64,000 nt of DNA from Euclidia mi (lineage: Eukaryota > Arthropoda > Insecta > Lepidoptera > Erebidae): contig OX123187.2 in the NCBI GenBank assembly GCA_944739405.2, positions 77,546,450 through 77,610,449 on the forward strand. The letters are read 5' to 3'. This document shows, piece after piece, positions 58,331-64,000 of this stretch (positions within the stretch are counted from its first letter, which is position 1; each line of letters begins with the position of its first letter). The notes below the pieces were generated by a model, which made no database searches, was not told where the DNA came from, and was given only the letters and a program-made list of their open reading frames with translations. A program made the translations under genes and the position numbers.

Positions 58331-59354
58331 TCCCTATGTTGCTAAAGATCTCTAAAATGGCGAAATTGATTTCAATAAATCTTACACTCATGTACTAAGA
58401 ATACTCAAACCTATAAAAGTACGAGTGGTTTTCGGTGTACAGCTTGAACTCTCCTTTGTACGTAGTCCCAAACAAAACAGGGATCATCCAAAACTGGTTA
58501 TATATGTGGTGCCATCTATGATCATTATAAGTTTGTTAGTAAAAGTGTAAAGTTAGTCTAAATAGGTACCTTCAAAGTGTTTTATGGCTATTTACCCGAC
58601 TTTAAAAAGGAGGTGATTCTTAATAAATTTCATCAGTATATTTTTACGTATTTTCGATAAATAAATTACGTACTGAAACCGACCATATTTATAGTTATCC
58701 TTCCGACTGATAAATGTCACTATTTTCAAATAATTTTCTAGCAACATAAATGTTTCTTGCAAAAAAGACAATAATTATGTATCGGGTATCTTTCTGTTAT
58801 AAAAAAAATAATAGAGAATAATATTCGGCACTTTCATAAACAAACAGTCTCTGTGTCAAAATTTATTACAATGTCCACTTAATTTAAGCGGTTAATATCA
58901 TTTATTTCAAGTTATTATGTTTATATAATAGTTATATTATTATAATCGTTTCATTTTATTTTAAATGATAAATTCAATGACTATAGATCCTTTTTTAATA
59001 AATTGTCGATTAGTCCATATTATTTTCTATCACGGTCGGTTTGTATAATATGTAAACATAGATGGCGTTTTCTGAATGGCGGTGTTAAGATTCTCCGTAG
59101 ATTGAGTAAGTTGTCGGTTAATTTTCTTTCGTTTTCGTCGGATTGGTGTCTTAATTGTTTCTTTTGAATGTGGCTGTGTTTCTTTGATTTCTTTCGTTCG
59201 TTCGTGTTCTGTACTTATACATGTGGCTCATTATTTCCAAATGCCCACACCTCACGAACGTGGGAATCCGTGGGTGGGAGACTGAGGCCTGAATTCAGAT
59301 ACTTCTTGAGTAACTCAACGGGGCTATCATACTTTCGGCAGAGCTGGAGAAAGA
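58331..59354. other. Unassigned AT-rich region
   Basis: A 'cccgactttaaaaaggagg' segment at 58598-58616 is a common lepidopteran repeat motif. Nothing else is seen. Confidence 0.35.
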
Positions 59355-59408
59355 AGAAAATACACACAGGTCTACGAATATCCATTCGTAGCCCTGTGTG
59401 TATTTTCT
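59355..59408. repeat. 54-bp hairpin (25-bp arms)
   Basis: The arms agaaaatacacacagg... and ...cctgtgtgtattttct are 24 of 25 complementary, with loop atcc (59380-59383). No surrounding element is recognised. Confidence 0.95.
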
Positions 59409-59587
59409 AAATAAACCGCCGGGACAAACTTGAAACAGCTGGAATCGACCCCCGAACATGTTGTTTTTCACATGGTCAGTTATATGTGGCATGTTCTCGA
59501 GTAAGCGGTAAAAATAATTTACATGTTCTATATATAGGTGGTAAAACAGTTAGATAATGTTGTGTATAAAGAAAGTCTCTAATGATA

Positions 59588-60235
59588 TCCCTACTATCCC
59601 TACTTCCGTACTTAATATTATAAATTCGAAAGTGTGTATGTATGTATGTTTCGTTTTCACGCTTAAACAGCTGAACCGATTTTGTTGAAATTTAATATAG
59701 AGATATATTGGACCATGGAGACGGACATAAGCTACTATAAGTTGCAAAAATTACACTGGCAGGTATTGTAGGGAGGGTAGAAGTTTGTACAGCACAAATT
59801 TACCTCTGGGAAGTAAGAACGCATGCGCTAATAATTGAGTGCTGTACATGTGCTCTCGCATATCTGTCAGTACTGTCACATCATACATAATGTCATATTG
59901 TGCACGGTGATTAAATTTTTCGTTTAAATAAACTAATAAATTATACTTATATTGCGCTTTAACGGATGAAACGATTTGCCCTACTAATATTATAAATGCG
60001 TAAATGTTTATACATATATATGGACATGTATTAGAACATGGCTTTGACATTTGAAGGTGATGTTATTATGTACCTTTCGGTAGATAATGTCATGTATACT
60101 GACCGAGTTACTTTGTACCCTATAGAGTATCTGAAATCTTTAGAATAATCAGGAGTGCCTTCACACAACTTGGGACTGAAAGTAGATTTGTGTTACTCCG
60201 AATTTAACGCACGCGAAGCGGCGGGCAAAAGCTAG
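59588..60235 (+). mobile_element. Helitron-type elements: two 5' ends and one 3' end
   Basis: A first 5' end (TCCCTACTATCCCTAC.., 'aatattataaattcgaaagt', 'gctgaaccgattttgttgaa') starts at 59588 or 59597. A second (cctactaatattataaatgc) starts near 59979. A single 3' end 'cgaagcggcgggcaaaagctag' ends at 60235 before T. Either one copy inserted into another or the 3' end of the first was lost. Confidence 0.6.
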
Positions 60236-60576
60236 TCTTTGAATATTTTTAGAAAGATGACGTACCTAACGTAACCGTAACTGCTGCCCGACTTTTATAC
60301 AAACATAAAAAACAGCTAAACATGGAGCTGACGTGTAAATATTTCTACAATGTGGCATGACTAGGTATTTTAAAAGAATTTTGGGGAACCTGAACTTATC
60401 AATTTCTCCATAAACTGCAAATATAACTTGGTCGCTAATACACTATGAAAAACAAAGTTTTTTGTACCGGTGACAAAGTGATAGTGGTATATGGTTAGGT
60501 GAAGATAATGGGTATGTTCCCTATCCAGTAAAATTAAATGCCTCGCCACTCTGCAAGCTGTTTACATACTACGGAA
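60236..60576. other. Spacer, nothing recognised
   Basis: No feature supported. Confidence 0.35.
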
Positions 60577-60692
60577 TTCAATATTCGATCTATAGATAGA
60601 TCTGTAGAGTTTTGATTCGTTTTTGACATAAGCTCCATACAAAATAATGTCAAACACGAATCTCAAAATCCATGTGTGGATCGAATATTGAA
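60577..60692. repeat. Imperfect foldback, about 116 bp
   Basis: The outer arms ttcaatattcgatc and gatcgaatattgaa pair perfectly. Inner parts also pair (ttttgattcg/cgaatctcaaaat, tttttgacat/atgtcaaa) around a central 'aagctccatacaaaat'. MITE-like shape, but no TSD is evident. Confidence 0.7.
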
Positions 60693-61540
60693 AATGGTCG
60701 TTATACATGTGCGAATAAGTCCAACCTAAACTGAACCCTATTTAATATAATTAATCATTCAGATTTAAACTCAATTTATATTGGAAGATCCAAATATTCG
60801 AAAATGTTCTATTAATAATCTTTCAACCCTCGTAATTTTACATTTGACTGATCATAATATATTAAGTTTCAACCAATTCAACTAAAGAGTTACTTTTATA
60901 GAACAAATTTTAACCGAACAAATGCATCGTAATGTTTAATTTGACACAACTTTTTTTATTTATGAACGGATTGGTATAAAACAAACATAAAATGTTAAGT
61001 GGGGCTTACCATAATACATCAGTAAAAACCGCATTCCAATGCGATTAGCCATTTCTGAAATTAGCGTGCACAAACGCAGAAACAAACATTTTTAATTATA
61101 TTTTGGGCTTCTCTTCTTTAATATAGACCCCTTAAAATAGATTTCTCCTGAATATCTTCCATGAACAGACATCGATCTCTTACAGATTTATTTATGTATA
61201 GTTAGCCGTTTCGCGCGTTAAACAAAAATCAACCGTATAGCCGTACCCATACCGGCGCGGCGAGATTTGTAAGTTTTATTTCATCTATATCTTGTGTGTT
61301 TATTAACTGATTTCTATATTTTTTTTTATAAAATACTTATTAAAGTGTACTGTTTGAATATGGGAGTTTGATAAAGATATATCTATGTGAAATACAATAT
61401 ATTTATGTATTTAATACACTTTGAAGAAATGCCTAACGATTAAACACGTTATTGTGGCTAATTTATAAAAGATAGATATATACTATTAAGGATTTTTTTG
61501 TAGATCTTTTAAAGACCATCATCTTTGTTAAACATACTTT
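60693..61540. other. Spacer, nothing recognised
   Basis: AT-rich sequence without shared repeats. Confidence 0.35.
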
Positions 61541-61967
61541 TGGTGAATGATCAACGTCATCATTCTCTTAGCGTTATCCCAGTTTCAATCTGGGGTCCGC
61601 TTCCTAGTCTAACCGGATTTGGCTGAATATTAGCTTTTACACAGAGCGACTGCCTGTCTGACCTCTGCAACCCAAAGGGATAGCGATATTTCATGGTTTA
61701 GACTAGTGTCAGTTTATTTAGAAGGTACTGACGCCCTGTAACGACTGTCAAAGATCTTCATGACAACCAGGACCGAGCCGTCGGTCGCTTGTAACGTGCT
61801 CTCCGAGGCACGGGACAAGCGATAATTAACTACTCAATACGCACATAACTCCGAAAAGTCATTGGTGCGCGCCGTGGATTTGAACCCGATATGCATGGCA
61901 TGCATGGCAGTCTGTTGGTATCTCCACTAGGCTATCGCTGCCTTTTTTCATGGTGAATGTTCAACGT
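61541..61967 (-). mobile_element. tRNA-derived SINE S1, copy 4, near full length, with 17-bp TSDs
   Basis: The body 61558-61950 is flanked by tggtgaatgatcaacgt (61541-61557) and the same with one change (61951-61967). The head on the minus strand has TAGCCTAGTGG and a near B-box (GGTTCAAATCC). It carries a small internal insertion ('gagccgtcggtcgcttgtaacg' region) and a duplicated gcatg compared with the other copies. Confidence 0.85.
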
Positions 61968-63158
61968 ATGTGATGATAATAGCTCGAAACCGCATTTTCA
62001 TCCGACTTGCTTCAAATTTATCGTCACTGCTCAGCTCCTATGCGTTTTAGCGATATGTTATATCGCCTATAACATGCCCAGAAGTATGGCCTTCAATCGC
62101 ACTAAGTTTGGTTAAAATCCCTCCAGTAGTTTTTGACACATGCGTGCTCACACAGACAGACAGACAGAAGAACAAAAAATTCACTGATTGCATTTTTGGC
62201 ATCAGTATCGATCACCATTCATCCTTCAATATTAATTTTGAATATATATTCAATGTACAAAATTGACCTCTCTACAGTATTATTAAAAGTCTAGATGTAA
62301 CTCTCTACATCTTAATAAAAAATGCAACGTTTCAGCGAGTAGTCATAATTCACAAAGAAAACTTACTAAGAAAATGAGCACTTTGTCTCCTTGGTATACG
62401 AGTATTTTAAAACGTTAGCTTTGTATCTAAAGAAGGTTTTACCTTTGCAAATGTACGAAGAAAAATAGTTTAGTCACACGCCCTAATTTTATGATTACTT
62501 TGTGGTCAACACAGAAGCTCTGAGAGGTTTTTGCCGACTTTCATTTGCGAGTCCTTTACTCTAAGCAGTTTCTATTATTACTTGTACAAAGTAGGACTCA
62601 GGGTTTCAACCTAAGCATCCTCTTGGCAGCACCAGCTTTCTACATAAAGTAATTTCAAAGGAAAGTGAGTGTTTTTATTTTAATATCTCACAGGTAATGA
62701 GAAAGGTTTCTTGATATGAGCTAAATGGAAAATAAATGCATATTAAAGTGTTGGTTCTGTTGGTAATTTTGTTTATACAGTATTTTTGTAGAGGAATTTC
62801 TGAGTATCGACTATTGGAAGAATTAATAGGACATCGGTTATCCCATTAAATATAATAATTCGAAAACCGGAGCTGAGTTTAATATTGAAAATGCGCACGT
62901 TAGCCAACTTGGATGACAGTAACTTTTGCTTTAAGAATGCGATTTTTGGATTGCAACCAGGCACATATTAGATGCTACGCTAAACTTCACAATTCTAAAT
63001 AGAAACCAATTTCTTGTATTTCTATAAATAATTGTCATACATTAAAAAAAATCCTAATAACAGTTCTCGGTCCATATTTAATGTATGAAAAAGAATAGAA
63101 AGAGTCTACGTTAAGTCATAAACAAATCAAGTTAGCGTAGTATAAAATTTTTAAATAT
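61968..63158. other. Unassigned AT-rich region
   Basis: 62060-62180 resembles a repeat with a cagacagacag run. No gene is recognised. Confidence 0.35.
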
Positions 63159-63564
63159 TGTTACGAATGGCGATAATTGAAAATAACGCCATCTATCGGT
63201 GAATGAGAGAACTAGAAGAGATTGGATGTATCGGTGGTTTAAAGGTATTTCATTTACTCGATACTAGATGGCGTTGCTGTATCGACTGTTCCCGACTGTT
63301 ACCAGAATATTTCAGAAACGTCTAGAATGAACTAGTTTGTTATCCGGCCAGTATAAATACCGCGCGGACGAGCGAGTTCACACAGTTCAGGTGAAACAAC
63401 AGAGCGATCAAAATCGGAAGAGGCAAAACGACTTGGATTTCGTTGTCGGGTGTTTCTAGTGTGGAAATTAGAGCTTTTATCGGTGTATTGTAGTGCGTAG
63501 TAAATAAAGTGCAGTTTTAGTGGCATAGTGACTTTAATTTATCGCCGAACCCCAGCTCGTAACA
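63159..63564 (+). mobile_element. 5' LTR of an LTR retrotransposon (406 bp)
   Basis: Starts TGTTACGA and ends TCGTAACA, an exact 8-bp inverted repeat. The TATA box tataaata is at 63352-63359 and the polyadenylation signal aataaa at 63503-63508. U3 contains an 11-bp inverted repeat (aacgccatcta 63185-63195, tagatggcgtt 63265-63275). The leader after it (aattcgtgtcagaagtggga) is of a type seen in insect gypsy-group elements, although I cannot match a tRNA primer. The 3' LTR lies outside the window. An open frame starts 27 bases downstream. Confidence 0.85.
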
Positions 63565-63590
63565 AATTCGTGTCAGAAGTGGGATAAATT

Positions 63591-64000
63591 ATGCCGGCTA
63601 AGCCGAAGGAAGAAACTGAAGGAGTGCGTACCAGGAACCAGCGCCAGCAAGACCTGGACCAGAGACGCTTCGGAGACATTCCTTCTCCATCATTTGGTGG
63701 ACAAGGCGACCACGCGGCTGCAGTAAAGCCTGCAAGCGCCACACACTCCGTGATGGTGCCCAACATCGCGGCTCTGATGGCGTTCATGCAGGAGCAGGCC
63801 CGCCGTCAAGAGGAACAGGCTTGCCGTCAAGAGGAGAACGCGCGCCGCCTGAAGGAGCAGCTACAGCGCGACAAGGATGTACAGCCGATTCTTGAATGGA
63901 AGAAATCAGACGCTCTTAGGCCCAAATGGAGTGATATCGCAGCAATGAGCCCTATCACCAAACGTTATTGGGCACAGTGGGAAATCTTGGTTGTCCACGA
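63591..64000 (+). CDS. Gag-like start fused to pre-integrase region, open to the window end
   Basis: ATG 63591 opens a frame of 136 codons with no stop before 64000. Residues 1 to about 95 look like a gypsy-group gag N-terminus: polar start (MPAKPKEETEGVRTRNQ), then a Gln/Glu/Arg coiled coil (MQEQARRQEEQACRQEENAR). From about residue 97 the sequence reads RDKDVQPILEWKKSDALRP, then WSDIAAMSPITKRYWAQW. That is the linker which in gypsy-group pol follows RNase H and precedes the integrase zinc-binding region. Protease, RT and RNase H are absent, which implies an in-frame internal deletion. The GC content is clearly above that of the neighbouring DNA. The gag assignment is by position and composition, and the integrase-linker assignment by recognition; the rest of the protein is outside the window. 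Confidence 0.7.
   Translation, partial: MPAKPKEETEGVRTRNQRQQDLDQRRFGDIPSPSFGGQGDHAAAVKPASATHSVMVPNIAALMAFMQEQARRQEEQACRQEENARRLKEQLQRDKDVQPILEWKKSDALRPKWSDIAAMSPITKRYWAQWEILVVH

Noticed and set aside
63332..63787. Minus-strand frames at the window end
   Set aside because: Antisense to the LTR and the gag-like frame, which have matching signals on the plus strand.

Overview
The window is AT-rich animal DNA with no bacterial features: no operons or ribosome-binding sites, one spliced gene candidate, and sequence dominated by transposable-element remains. The repeats point to an insect, most likely a moth or butterfly. They include tRNA-derived SINEs with lepidopteran-type heads, short Helitron-like elements ending in CTAG, LINE tails of the 'cccagcagtggga' type, RTE and CR1-like LINEs and a mariner remnant. 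The assignment to Lepidoptera rests on recognising these families, not on a database search.

Layout. 1-4.2 kb: a 209-bp Helitron-like element, a SINE with perfect target-site duplications (TSDs) and a 4 x 96-bp tandem repeat. 4.27-5.01 kb: a two-exon THAP zinc-finger gene, the only host-like gene I can support. 5.3-6.0 kb: an apparent solo LTR. 6.8-13 kb: RTE and other LINE fragments, SINEs and a second Helitron-like copy. 14.6-27.8 kb: a CR1-type LINE (ORF1, endonuclease, reverse transcriptase, 3'UTR, octamer-repeat tail). Its middle, 20.0-24.6 kb, is rearranged into inverted copies of itself around a 200-N gap. The sequences on the two sides of the gap overlap by about 820 bp, so much of this is probably an assembly artefact.

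28-34.5 kb: SINEs, a dead mariner, a LINE nested in a SINE and a MITE-like repeat. 36.0-38.0 kb: a LINE reverse transcriptase on the minus strand, broken only by one stop codon just after its YADD motif, with a 62-bp hairpin at its 3' end. 39.6-44.2 kb: Helitron-like elements, one sitting next to an exact 7 x 76-bp minisatellite. 45.8-49.2 kb: a repeat carrying a 176-bp hairpin, plus SINE and RTE remains. 49.6-51.7 kb: the longest copy of a second LINE family. 52.2-57.3 kb: a second, less rearranged copy of the CR1 family on the minus strand. 58-63 kb: Helitron-like pieces, foldbacks and a SINE. 63.16 kb to the end: an LTR retrotransposon whose open reading frame appears to join a gag start directly to the region before integrase.

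The genes do not form a pathway. The window is a layered record of insertions, often dated relative to one another by nesting and TSDs. A recurring theme is short, near-perfect quasi-palindromes, several of them explicable as local inverted duplications. No complete, obviously functional new system was found. The strongest leads are the gag-integrase chimera, the THAP gene, the hairpins and the CR1 ORF1 domain that lacks the expected serine.
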